Positions 1-7,156 of a DNA stretch of 21,491 nucleotides are shown in pieces; position 1 is the first letter of the stretch, and each line of letters starts with the position of its first letter. The translations under genes were made by a program, and so were the position numbers. The notes under the pieces were generated by a model. It was not told where the DNA came from, searched no databases, and saw nothing but the letters and a program-made list of their open reading frames with translations. Source of the stretch: a virus; IMG/VR virus record IMGVR_UViG_3300017752_000205, positions 1 to 21,491 of that record, one strand, 5' to 3'.

Positions 1-65
1 GGCTGTGCTTCCACAGACTCAACAGACAATCCGAAGACGTGCCAAAAACTAAACTGTACTACCAT
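1..65 (-). CDS. Partial small hypothetical protein (N-terminal 21 residues)
   Basis: An open frame starts at ATG 65-63 and runs leftward off the window without a stop. It begins MVVQFSFWHVFGLSVESVEA. Its ATG overlaps the last codons of nrdB, and a GGAG lies about 10 nt upstream inside nrdB, the overlapping arrangement used elsewhere in this operon. The visible residues are hydrophobic and aromatic, so a small membrane-associated protein is possible. I do not recognise a family. Only 21 codons can be seen, so the frame could be fortuitous. Confidence 0.5.
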   Translation of the reverse strand, partial: MVVQFSFWHVFGLSVESVEAQ

Positions 66-1012
66 CCCCAATCATCTCCTTTCAGCCCATGTGCATTATA
101 ATCAGTCACTCGTTTCTCAAAGAAATTACTCATTGAGCTACCGCTTAGTATCTCCTCCATCCACGGCAAGGGATTGTCTTTGACCTTCCAGTTTGTCTTG
201 AGACCTAATTGCAGTAATCTACGGTCTGCAAGGTATCGAATGTATTGCTTTACATCTGTTGCTGATAACCCTTCCAAGTCACCCATCTCATACGCAAGAT
301 CAATAACCTTGTCTTCAAGTTTAACAGCAGTACGAAACATCTCATAGATTTCTTTCTTGAAATCATCATTAACAATTCGTGGATGTTCGTTACAATAGTC
401 TCTGAATAACTTAGCCATTCCCTCTGCGTGTTGTGACTCATCACGTACTGACCACTCAACAACCGTACACATACCCGGCATCTTACCGAATCGTTGGTAG
501 TTTAAGAGCATCGCAAATGCTGAGAACAGGCTCATACCTTCGTTCAATACTGACCGTGCAATAGACAGTGCTGTACCTTGAACGCTATGCATATCAATAT
601 CAGCCATGAACTCTAGTTTTTCAGCCATCTCAGTGTACTCTAAGAACGCTGTGAACTCCTCTTCCGGAAGTCCGAGAGTGTCATTGAGTAAGGCGTATGC
701 TCGTTGGTGGATGAACTCACGAGAAGCAAAGGCTGTGAGCATGGCTCTGATTTCATTGTTCTTGAACTTGGGTATATAATACTCAAGATAGTTTGTTCCA
801 ACCGCCACGTCTGTTTGTGTAAATAACCGCAGGATTTGAGTGATGTGGTTTTTCTCCTCCTGCGATAATGACCCTGACTTCCAATGATTGACATCGGTCT
901 GTAACTCCAGTTCATCCTCGATCCAGTGGATACGCTCATGTTCTGTTGCATATGTTACTGCCCACGGGTATGCGAATGGTTTATAACTTTTGCTCTGTTC
1001 CTGCAAGCTCAT
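59..1012 (-). CDS. nrdB: Class I ribonucleotide reductase small (beta/R2) subunit
   Basis: The R2 subunit carries the diiron-tyrosyl radical cofactor that lets NrdA reduce ribonucleoside diphosphates to deoxy forms, supplying dNTPs for phage replication. The 317 residues show the R2 set in order: D68 (TQTD), E99 and H102 with radical-site Y106 (REFIHQRAY), E159 (NEGM), and E192/H195 (DESQHAEG). These match the E. coli ligands D84, E115, H118, E204, E238, H241 and radical Y122, so the enzyme appears intact. Its C-terminus ends in DDWGW, an acidic-aromatic tail like those that bind R1. A GGAG lies about 10 nt before the ATG. The first 32 nt overlap the end of a 56-aa ORF, which suggests translational coupling. 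Confidence 0.95.
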   Translation of the reverse strand: MSLQEQSKSYKPFAYPWAVTYATEHERIHWIEDELELQTDVNHWKSGSLSQEEKNHITQILRLFTQTDVAVGTNYLEYYIPKFKNNEIRAMLTAFASREFIHQRAYALLNDTLGLPEEEFTAFLEYTEMAEKLEFMADIDMHSVQGTALSIARSVLNEGMSLFSAFAMLLNYQRFGKMPGMCTVVEWSVRDESQHAEGMAKLFRDYCNEHPRIVNDDFKKEIYEMFRTAVKLEDKVIDLAYEMGDLEGLSATDVKQYIRYLADRRLLQLGLKTNWKVKDNPLPWMEEILSGSSMSNFFEKRVTDYNAHGLKGDDWGW

Positions 1013-1151
1013 ATAATTGTTTCTCCAGTGTGTTTAGTTTTTGTGACAGTTCAGTCACTGTATCATAGCAATCATTTAATAGTTGTTTGTTGAAAGGATC
1101 TATATCCTTTAGTAGCTCTAGCCGTAGCAAGAGATTATCTACCCTTGGCAT
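981..1151 (-). CDS. 56-aa hypothetical protein between nrdA and nrdB
   Basis: This short frame fills the nrdA-nrdB gap, starting MPRVDNLLLRLELLKDIDPF and ending GTEQKL. The start is well supported: a perfect AGGAGGT sits 9 nt before the ATG, inside the codons for the nrdA C-terminal CxxC tail. An in-frame ATG also directly abuts the SD but is too close. The ORF overlaps nrdA by 13 nt and nrdB by 32 nt, so all three are probably translated as a coupled unit. The sequence is Leu/Lys/Glu-rich with hydrophobic spacing suggesting a helical or coiled-coil protein (for example TVTELSQKLNTLEKQLYEL). I recognise no family. Its position suggests, but does not show, a role with the reductase. Confidence 0.75.
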   Translation of the reverse strand: MPRVDNLLLRLELLKDIDPFNKQLLNDCYDTVTELSQKLNTLEKQLYELAGTEQKL

Positions 1152-2896
1152 GATACGCATACCTCCTCATCTTCAAAGTCCTTCAGTGCATTACGGTCTA
1201 CTTTAGTCCCAACCTTTTCCGCTGAGACACCTGCCGTAGTGCGTAGATAGTATAGACCTTTAAGACCTTCCTTCCAAGCCTTGAGATGTACCTGATTAAC
1301 AATAGCCTTGTCTGTCCCGGAAGGGAAGAAAACGTTAACGCTCTGACCTTGACAAATAAACTCCTGACGTTTGGCAGAGTGCTCAACAACCCAGTTCTGA
1401 TCTAGCTCAAAGGCTGTTTTAAAAGTATCTTTTTCAACCTCCGATAAAAACTCCAGATGCTGTACTGATCCTTCAGCCTCCGTAATAGACTTCCAAACCT
1501 TCTTAGTGTTCTGTCCTTTCTCTTCAAGTAACGTTTCCAAATACGAATTGCGTACTGTGTGAGCCCCCGCACGAGTCCTGTGTACATAACAATTGCTAAT
1601 ACGAGGCTCGATACTGGCAGAACAACCACAGAGAATAGAACTATTAGCGTTAGGAGCGATAGCAAGTAAATGCATGTTCCTAATACCAGTACCACGCCCG
1701 TCAGGACATTCGTCACGCTCAACAGCCAGTTGGTAGGTTGAGTGCTGCGCCTGTTGTTTAATATCCCCAAAGAGTTTATAGTTTTCACTTGCGGCCTGCC
1801 ATGACTCCCACGCTATACCTTTGGACTGGAGGTAGCCGTGGAATCCCATTGCTCCAAGACCGATGCTACGTTCTCTGTATGCTGAGAATACAGCTTTTCC
1901 CAACTCTTCTGGTGCGTTGTCAATAAAGAATTGAAGGACGTTGTCCAAGAATCGGATAAGGTCTCCAACCATTCCACTTGTTTTCCATTCGTCATACTTT
2001 TCAAGGTTGACTGAGGAGAGACAGCAGACGGCTGTGCGTTCTTCACTTGTTGCGAGATGGATTTCATTGCAGAGGTTACTGCCATTAATTGACAATCCAA
2101 GTTTTCTTTGAGCTTCTGGCAAGCCTCTTCTGGCTGTGTCGATAAAGTTAAGATAAGGACTGCCAGTTCTGAAGCGAGCTTCAAGGATTCGTTGCCACAG
2201 TCTACGAGCTTGGACTGTCTCTCTAACAATTCCTGTACTTGGGTCTGTAAGGGTCCATTCTGTATCATTAATTACACTCTCCATAAATTCATCTGTGATA
2301 TTCACAGCATTAAATAAATTAAAACACTTGCGGTTTATATCACCACCCGTGGCTACTTTGAAAGACACAAACTCCTCGATGTCAGGGTGCGATACATCCA
2401 TGTATGCGGCATAGCTACCCTTTCTTGTCTTTCCTTGTTTGTACGCTGTCATCTGAGCGTCTACTACTTTCATGAACGGTATCGGTCCGGGGGCTTTGTC
2501 GCTGATCCCTCTCACGTCTGACCAGTGCCCACCCACACCTCCGCCCTTTACGGAAAGCCATGCTACTTCACCATTATGTTCAATAAGAGAATCAAGATTG
2601 TCCCCCACGTAAGTAAGGAAGCAACTAATAGGTAAGCCACGTATTTTTCCGTCCGGTTCTGGGGCATTAGAGAGGACAGGAGACGCAAACATGAACCAAC
2701 CTTTCGAGGCATAGTCATAAATACGTTGTGCCAAATCAAAATCGTCAGCGCAGTAAGCCACTGCCGCACGAGCGAAAGCCTGTTGAGGACTTGTTTCATG
2801 ATCAAGCATATAGTAGTCACGCATAAGCGTAATAGCTTGTTCACTGAGGCGACTGTCTCTTTCATAATCAATCGTTATCCCAAGGTGTTGACTCAT
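1139..2896 (-). CDS. nrdA: Class I ribonucleotide reductase large (alpha/R1) subunit, short form
   Basis: This is the catalytic RNR subunit. Key residues, numbered from the longer possible start at 2905, are: C95 (SCFLTY) and C294 (AVCCLSS) as the redox pair, N277/C279/E281 in SNLCNEI as the active site, Y552-Y553 (LYYLRT) as the radical-transfer pair, and C583/C586 in a C-terminal CVSC motif re-reduced by thioredoxin or glutaredoxin. At about 585 residues it is much shorter than E. coli NrdA (761 aa), and I see no N-terminal ATP-cone, so dATP feedback inhibition is probably absent. Start: the ATG at 2905 lies only 1 nt after GGAG, whereas the in-frame ATG at 2896 is about 10 nt away and is preferred. 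Both starts overlap the upstream 58-aa ORF. Confidence 0.95.
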   Translation of the reverse strand: MSQHLGITIDYERDSRLSEQAITLMRDYYMLDHETSPQQAFARAAVAYCADDFDLAQRIYDYASKGWFMFASPVLSNAPEPDGKIRGLPISCFLTYVGDNLDSLIEHNGEVAWLSVKGGGVGGHWSDVRGISDKAPGPIPFMKVVDAQMTAYKQGKTRKGSYAAYMDVSHPDIEEFVSFKVATGGDINRKCFNLFNAVNITDEFMESVINDTEWTLTDPSTGIVRETVQARRLWQRILEARFRTGSPYLNFIDTARRGLPEAQRKLGLSINGSNLCNEIHLATSEERTAVCCLSSVNLEKYDEWKTSGMVGDLIRFLDNVLQFFIDNAPEELGKAVFSAYRERSIGLGAMGFHGYLQSKGIAWESWQAASENYKLFGDIKQQAQHSTYQLAVERDECPDGRGTGIRNMHLLAIAPNANSSILCGCSASIEPRISNCYVHRTRAGAHTVRNSYLETLLEEKGQNTKKVWKSITEAEGSVQHLEFLSEVEKDTFKTAFELDQNWVVEHSAKRQEFICQGQSVNVFFPSGTDKAIVNQVHLKAWKEGLKGLYYLRTTAGVSAEKVGTKVDRNALKDFEDEEVCVSCQG

Positions 2897-3044
2897 CGAA
2901 ATCATTCTCCAGTGTATCTTGTTTTTGTTCGATCCGATCTACGAACCGTTCAACTAAGTCTTCTGAGGTAATCTCTAACGTCTCCATCAAAGTTACCTCA
3001 TCCAACTGCTTGAGCTTATCCTTCATATCTTCAAGCGTAAACAT
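2868..3044 (-). CDS. 58-aa conserved-type small acidic protein ahead of nrdA
   Basis: This short frame starts MFTLEDMKDKLKQLDEVTLM and ends STPWDND. The central part (VTLMETLEITSEDLVERFVD) resembles a small protein I recall from T7-like marine and cyanophages with a TLLELLEISSEDLVERF-type core, which would argue that it is a real gene. No function is known to me. It begins 5 nt after the stop of the DUF3310 gene and overlaps the 5' end of nrdA by 29-38 nt, so nrdA translation is probably coupled to it. No strong SD precedes its ATG; initiation may depend on ribosomes finishing the upstream gene. Confidence 0.75.
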   Translation of the reverse strand: MFTLEDMKDKLKQLDEVTLMETLEITSEDLVERFVDRIEQKQDTLENDFDESTPWDND

Positions 3045-3049
3045 CTATT

Positions 3050-3280
3050 TTACCATACTTCTATTAGTTTGTCAAGATAATGTTTGCACTTTTGCAAATC
3101 AAGTACCCCGCCTTTGTCTTGAAAGCGAGCAATGTATTTGATTACATTACCCATGAGATAGCCACGGTACTGGTCTTCAGTCATCCATGACTGCATTGCA
3201 TCCCAAGGTTGTATGTCTTTGGATGTGTAATGGTTACCGCCAAGCTGATACTCACGGGCCATAGAACTTAGATCAGGCAT
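3050..3280 (-). CDS. DUF3310 family protein
   Basis: The 76-residue protein matches the DUF3310 pattern common in phages: a GGNHY box near residue 14, then PWDAMQSW, then GYLMGNVIKYIARFQDKGG and a final helix with YLDKLIE. Members are often labelled nucleotide kinase in databases, but no kinase motif such as a P-loop is present and the function is unproven. The short N-terminus before GGNHY is normal for the family. The start overlaps the phosphoesterase stop by 8 nt, and GGGAG lies just upstream of the ATG. It sits in the nucleotide-metabolism end of the operon, directly before the nrd genes. Confidence 0.85.
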   Translation of the reverse strand: MPDLSSMAREYQLGGNHYTSKDIQPWDAMQSWMTEDQYRGYLMGNVIKYIARFQDKGGVLDLQKCKHYLDKLIEVW

Positions 3281-4037
3281 ACCTCTCCCTCAAGTAGTTG
3301 ATTGACACTGGCATCTCATCGAATGTACCTTCAGCTACTTCATGCAACATCCAGATACCAGACCATGATCCGTTAGTCTGCGGGTTCAAGTAGTCCTCAT
3401 CATGTTGATAATAAATACCTGCAAACAATCCAGTGATGCGTTTACCATCAGCACGCTTGGCATATGAGATACTACGATCCTGTACGTGACCCATGACACA
3501 ACTCATGTGCTGTTTATTCAGCAGTGCATTAGAAGAACTTACTGGTCTTCCCATAACACCACTAACAAAGTAATGGCTATAACACACGCCATCAATGACC
3601 ACAGGCTGTAAGAAATCATAGACCTCCCATCCCATCTCTGTTAAATATAAATCATCAAAGGACATTAGCCCTTCTAACTTAGGGTCAGCGTTGATAGCGC
3701 GAGCAATACGATACTCGTGGTTACCAAGTGTGAATACCATGCGAGGGTTCCACTGCTTGTCCTTGTTACGCTTGAGTCTTTCCTGTTCCTTACGAATAGG
3801 ATCAAGGAACTCTTGCATAGCCTCGATGCCTGCATTGATATCGTTGACGTAGCGTCTGCCCTCAAACGATTTCTTACCGACATCATACGTTGATAAACTA
3901 GGTAGATCAAAGTGATCGCCGATGTGTATGATAACATCAGGTTTCTTGTCTACGGCATATTCTCCTGCCCAACGCAAGTGATCAATTGGATGATCAGGTT
4001 TTACTTGCGTATCAGGTATGACCATATGTTTAAGCAT
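3273..4037 (-). CDS. Calcineurin-like metallophosphoesterase
   Basis: The 254-residue protein has the metallophosphoesterase motifs in order: motif I as DTQ (D9, Q11) in place of the usual DxH, motif II GDHFD (D41), motif III GNHEY (105-109), a histidine at about H155 (YSHYF) and MGH with H184. These bind two metal ions and hydrolyse phosphoesters; the substrate is unknown. Phosphoesterases sit beside replication genes in several marine podoviruses. The Gln in motif I may alter one metal site. The start MLKHM has AGAAGG upstream. The ATG lies within a TTAAGCATGCTTAA palindrome that overlaps the end of the upstream nuclease gene. Residue 5 is an alternative ATG. Confidence 0.9.
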   Translation of the reverse strand: MLKHMVIPDTQVKPDHPIDHLRWAGEYAVDKKPDVIIHIGDHFDLPSLSTYDVGKKSFEGRRYVNDINAGIEAMQEFLDPIRKEQERLKRNKDKQWNPRMVFTLGNHEYRIARAINADPKLEGLMSFDDLYLTEMGWEVYDFLQPVVIDGVCYSHYFVSGVMGRPVSSSNALLNKQHMSCVMGHVQDRSISYAKRADGKRITGLFAGIYYQHDEDYLNPQTNGSWSGIWMLHEVAEGTFDEMPVSINYLRERYA

Positions 4038-4043
4038 GCTTAA
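4029..4043. repeat. Palindrome TTTAAGCATGCTTAA (fourth copy, genic)
   Basis: This is a perfect 14-bp palindrome (TTAAGCATGCTTAA) with an extra T. It is the same motif found at 11630, 12211 and 12319 near the control region. Here it spans the junction of the nuclease stop and the phosphoesterase start, so part of the match is coding. It could be a functional copy or a coincidence. Confidence 0.6.
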
Positions 4044-4395
4044 CCTTCTTCAGTAGTTCAAAGAAATACTCTGCATCAACAACAGCTAAAGGATTTCTTC
4101 TGTTTTCTTTGACGATGACAAGTGGCTGTGCATCGCCTCGATTGTTGCATTGGTCAATGAAACGATATACTCCAACTCTCGCAAGCGACTTGCATTCGAC
4201 ATCGAACGGGAAAGACTTGCGAGCCAAAGGGCTGAGTTGAAGATCACTGCCACTAACACCCATACTTGTACTTCTGACATCATCCTCCTCCAGATGGGGA
4301 TACACATCGAGAACTTGATCACGAGTCCACTGTTGTAGTTTACGCCCCTTCGCTTTCGCTGACTGCGTTTTCACTTGGCGGACTCCATATCTCAT
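4030..4395 (-). CDS. Putative PD-(D/E)XK nuclease / Holliday-junction-resolvase-like protein
   Basis: This 121-residue protein has a plausible PD-(D/E)XK core: D51 in SGSDLQLSP, then E67-C-K69 in FDVECKSLAR, followed by a helix with QCNNRGDAQPLVIVKEN. That spacing resembles small phage resolvases and endonucleases, and the position right after the exonuclease suits branched-DNA processing, the role of gp3 in T7. It shows no clear similarity to T7 gp3 by eye, so the nuclease call rests on motif and context. Start: ATG 4395 lies 1 nt after AAGGAG. An in-frame GTG at 4374 has GGAG 8 nt upstream and may be the true start. It overlaps the exonuclease by 56 nt. Confidence 0.65.
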   Translation of the reverse strand: MRYGVRQVKTQSAKAKGRKLQQWTRDQVLDVYPHLEEDDVRSTSMGVSGSDLQLSPLARKSFPFDVECKSLARVGVYRFIDQCNNRGDAQPLVIVKENRRNPLAVVDAEYFFELLKKVKHA

Positions 4396-5038
4396 TCTCC
4401 TTGCGTTGTAAGTATAACAACACTCCGTTTTCTACAGCCCTGTCGTAGCTCCCTAACTCCTCAACACAAACATCAAACATCTCTCGTTCACTCAGTCCAC
4501 TGAGTAATTTGTACGCCTTCTTAGGGCCAATACCTTTGACACCAATGATGTTATCGATGCGGTCACCTATTAGGAACTGCATATAAAAGTTGAGCAATCC
4601 CTGCTCTGCGGTGATGTAGTACTTTTCCCTCTTGACAAAGTTGTAGTGCCATCCTTGCACTTGATCAAAGTCTTTATCCAAGGAGACGATGGTGGAATCG
4701 TCACCGAACTTGGTTGCCTCAATTGCAATTGCATCGTCAGCTTCGATCCCTTCGTACACGTCACCGTTCCATGAGTATTGAAGGTACTCCCGCAAGAGAC
4801 CATGATGTACTGGTTTCTCTCCCTTGCGGTTGCCCTTGTAAGGTGCAGTGATGGCGTAGTCATGTCGATAGTTTGAACTGCCAGTTAAGTATGTCCTCCA
4901 TGTTGAACAGTCGATATCAAACATCAGCATGTCTTCCAAGAACTTAGCCATCGTCCTGATAGCTACGCCCTCCGATTCCTCTTGCGTTGCAAATCCTATG
5001 CGGTAACAGAGGATGTCGCCATCAATCAGTGCGATCAC
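4340..5038 (-). CDS. 5'-3' exonuclease, T7 gp6 / FEN-like
   Basis: The 232-residue protein shows the FEN/5'-nuclease pattern: D6 and D8 in LIDGDIL, a basic YKGNRKG segment near residue 67, E99/D101/D102 in EADDAIA, D121/D123 in SLDKDFDQ, and D159/D162 in GDRIDNI followed by a helix-hairpin-helix (GVKGIGPKKAYKLL). These acidic residues hold two metals and the H3TH grips DNA. In T7, gp6 removes RNA primers and degrades host DNA; the same role is likely here, given the adjacent SSB, polymerase and nuclease. The length is shorter than T7 gp6. It overlaps the SSB stop by 4 nt. Confidence 0.93.
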   Translation of the reverse strand: MIALIDGDILCYRIGFATQEESEGVAIRTMAKFLEDMLMFDIDCSTWRTYLTGSSNYRHDYAITAPYKGNRKGEKPVHHGLLREYLQYSWNGDVYEGIEADDAIAIEATKFGDDSTIVSLDKDFDQVQGWHYNFVKREKYYITAEQGLLNFYMQFLIGDRIDNIIGVKGIGPKKAYKLLSGLSEREMFDVCVEELGSYDRAVENGVLLYLQRKENEIWSPPSENAVSESEGA

Positions 5039-5460
5039 AGAGTCTCTTCATCCTCAGCAATCTCATTGACTTCAGGTGCCTCATACTTATTCAAGTCAGT
5101 GACAACTAACTTGGCAATACTCAACGACATACCTGACTGACCAGTCGGTGATTTCCACGCATAAGGCTTGACCATGAGGCTAGCTTTAGAGCCATTACCT
5201 ACTTTGATGCTTGATGGAATCACATCACCATTCTTGTCATAAGGTGTGATCTCGTAGTTCTTAGACTTGCAGGTAATGAAGAAACCTTTCTCTGGCTTGT
5301 TCGCATCCTGACGTACAGTCACACCAGTCTTCTCAATAGCATCAACTTGATCCGCATCGAGGTTGACAATATCTACTTGATACTTACCACTGAGCTTGTT
5401 GCGCTCATACAAGAAGGGCCACATCAACTCTATATCTTCAAGTTTAAATACTTCACTCAT
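5035..5460 (-). CDS. Single-stranded DNA-binding protein, T7 gp2.5-like
   Basis: The 141-residue protein has a beta-rich OB-fold-type core (KYQVDIVNLD, GFFITCKSKN, then GNGSKASLMVKPYAWKSPTG and a final strand), followed by an acidic C-terminal tail ending EIAEDEETL. Such tails mediate contacts with the polymerase and helicase in the gp2.5 family; here the last residue is Leu rather than the Phe seen in T7. It is shorter than T7 gp2.5 (232 aa). It has a strong AGGAG 6 nt before the ATG and its own near-consensus sigma-70 promoter, which would allow expression above that of the polymerase, fitting a protein needed in stoichiometric amounts. Confidence 0.85.
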   Translation of the reverse strand: MSEVFKLEDIELMWPFLYERNKLSGKYQVDIVNLDADQVDAIEKTGVTVRQDANKPEKGFFITCKSKNYEITPYDKNGDVIPSSIKVGNGSKASLMVKPYAWKSPTGQSGMSLSIAKLVVTDLNKYEAPEVNEIAEDEETL

Positions 5461-5493
5461 ACTTTTCTCCTATGGAAGTAAGAAAGAACATAT

Positions 5494-5523
5494 ATTATAT
5501 CACACAATGCTAGTGTGTGTCAA
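5494..5523 (-). promoter_or_regulatory. Sigma-70 promoter for the SSB-to-nrdB part of the operon
   Basis: Read on the minus strand, -35 TTGACA (5523-5518) and -10 TATAAT (5499-5494) are both perfect, with an 18-nt spacer and an extended TGA before the -10. It overlaps the last codons of the DNA polymerase gene and lies about 35 nt upstream of the SSB start codon. Confidence 0.85.
5501..5517. promoter_or_regulatory. Inverted repeat filling the spacer of the SSB promoter (possible operator)
   Basis: CACAC (5501-5505) and GTGTG (5513-5517) form a 5-bp inverted repeat with a 7-nt centre. It occupies almost exactly the space between the -35 and -10 boxes, a classic repressor position. The arms are short, so this is suggestive only. 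Confidence 0.4.
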
Positions 5524-7156
5524 ACCAATTGTTACCTATTTTTGATTCAGCATCTACGGGACACCGAACCCCCAACACCTCACCCGCCTTGCGAGCAGAG
5601 GCTACCATGATTGACGCAACAGTTTCCGCATGTGGTCTCTGTGCTTCAATCTGGATCTCATCATGCACGAATGCAACTTGTTGTACAGAAAGTCTTTGTC
5701 TCTTGAACTCTTTGTGCGCTTCGATACACCACTGCTTCGCGATGATAGCACCACATCCTTGCAGTAATGAGTTAAGCGCGGCGTGTTCGCTACGCACCAG
5801 TATTCTTCTGCTATCCAAGCCGGGTACGTACCCTTTGACCGCCACCTTCTTAACTTTCTCCATAAGTCTTGATAGCGCAGGGGTGTTGCGATAAAAATTC
5901 TGGAGTACTTCACTCCCTTCACGCGCACCGCCGCCGACAATACTGCCAATCTTGGCCGGTCCTGCACCATACAATGTCGCGTATATAAGAGTCTTAGCCT
6001 GCGGTCTCGTAATGCCTGCGGCATCAGCGTTCTTTTGATGGATGTCCCCATTCAATAATTCCTCTGTCCAGTCTGGATCTTGCATATAATGAGCGAGACA
6101 TCGTAGCTCAATACCACTAAGGTCTGTCCCAACTAAAACATTACCGTCAGTTACCCTCCATAACGCCCTACATTCAGCCCCATACTCACTACTGACACTA
6201 GGGATTTGACCCATGTTAGGTTTCTGATGTGTCATACGTCCAGTCACAGCGCCATTGGTAATGACTCTACCGTGTACCCTACCGTCATCCTTGACGTTAT
6301 CAATCCATGACTCAAGTAAGCCAACGCGCTTCTGTATCATCAGGTACTCAGCGATCAATTGTGCTTCAGGTAAATGAATAGCCTTGAGCGTACCTTCATC
6401 AACTATGATAGTGCCTTTCTCAGTCTTCTTAGTAAACGTAACACCACGTTCCTGCAGACGCTCTGCGATTTGCTTGCGTGACCCCACATTGAATATGGTA
6501 ACCCTGTCCTTGAGTTGCTTGCCTGTCTTTTCTGACCAACGCTCTTCCACAATCGGAGGAAATATATTTTGCAAGTGATCAGTAATATCAGACATTCGAT
6601 CCTTAAGTTGAGCCAATAAAGAGATAGCATCTTTCTCGTTGAGTTTAAATCCATTGTCTTCCTGCCTCTTCATGATCCATGCAATACGATGTTCTAGTCC
6701 GACTGAGTATCCATAATCCTTCAACTCTTTGTCTAGCTTCTCGTACAACAGCGTTGTCACATGAACATCCTGACGACAATAAGTGACCATCTCTTGTGTT
6801 AGACCACCATCAAAGTCAGTGAACTCATCCTTGAAATCACCAAGCCTTTGACCCCACATGCGTAGACTATGGCCACCCTCCAACTGTGGATTCCATAACC
6901 TTGACATGACCAATGTATCACGCACTTTACGTACAGGGATCTTGATGCCCCATAGCTTGGACAACAGTGGTCCATCAAAGCCGATGATGTTGTGACCAAC
7001 AATGATGTCGGCTTCTTTGATTAGATCTTGTAGTCCGCCTTGTCCATGAGTAAATACATTACCGTCTCTCGCAGGAAACCAATTACCCTTGGTTACACAA
7101 CACCAGATGGTGTCATGCGCGAGGTTGGTTTCAATGTCGAGTACCAATACATTCAT
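5510..7156 (-). CDS. DNA polymerase, family A, T7 gp5-like with shortened thumb
   Basis: This replicative polymerase has 548 residues against 704 in T7. The N-terminal 3'-5' proofreading exonuclease keeps D7/E9 (LDIETN), D61 (GFDGPLL) and D130 (CRQDVHV). The polymerase part keeps D345 in VGTDLSGIELRCLAH, the O-helix R384/K388/Y392 (RPQAKTLIY, equal to T7 R518/K522/Y526) followed by LYGAG, and D499 in FVHDEIQ. By recall alignment with T7 gp5, the thumb segment that carries the thioredoxin-binding loop is about 50 residues shorter, so host thioredoxin is probably not used as in T7. The start ATG overlaps the primase-helicase stop by one base (TAATG). Confidence 0.96.
   Translation of the reverse strand: MNVLVLDIETNLAHDTIWCCVTKGNWFPARDGNVFTHGQGGLQDLIKEADIIVGHNIIGFDGPLLSKLWGIKIPVRKVRDTLVMSRLWNPQLEGGHSLRMWGQRLGDFKDEFTDFDGGLTQEMVTYCRQDVHVTTLLYEKLDKELKDYGYSVGLEHRIAWIMKRQEDNGFKLNEKDAISLLAQLKDRMSDITDHLQNIFPPIVEERWSEKTGKQLKDRVTIFNVGSRKQIAERLQERGVTFTKKTEKGTIIVDEGTLKAIHLPEAQLIAEYLMIQKRVGLLESWIDNVKDDGRVHGRVITNGAVTGRMTHQKPNMGQIPSVSSEYGAECRALWRVTDGNVLVGTDLSGIELRCLAHYMQDPDWTEELLNGDIHQKNADAAGITRPQAKTLIYATLYGAGPAKIGSIVGGGAREGSEVLQNFYRNTPALSRLMEKVKKVAVKGYVPGLDSRRILVRSEHAALNSLLQGCGAIIAKQWCIEAHKEFKRQRLSVQQVAFVHDEIQIEAQRPHAETVASIMVASARKAGEVLGVRCPVDAESKIGNNWFDTH

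Noticed and set aside
1813-2268. A 151-aa minus-strand frame inside nrdA
   Set aside because: It is a frame-shifted reading of nrdA, whose frame carries all catalytic residues.
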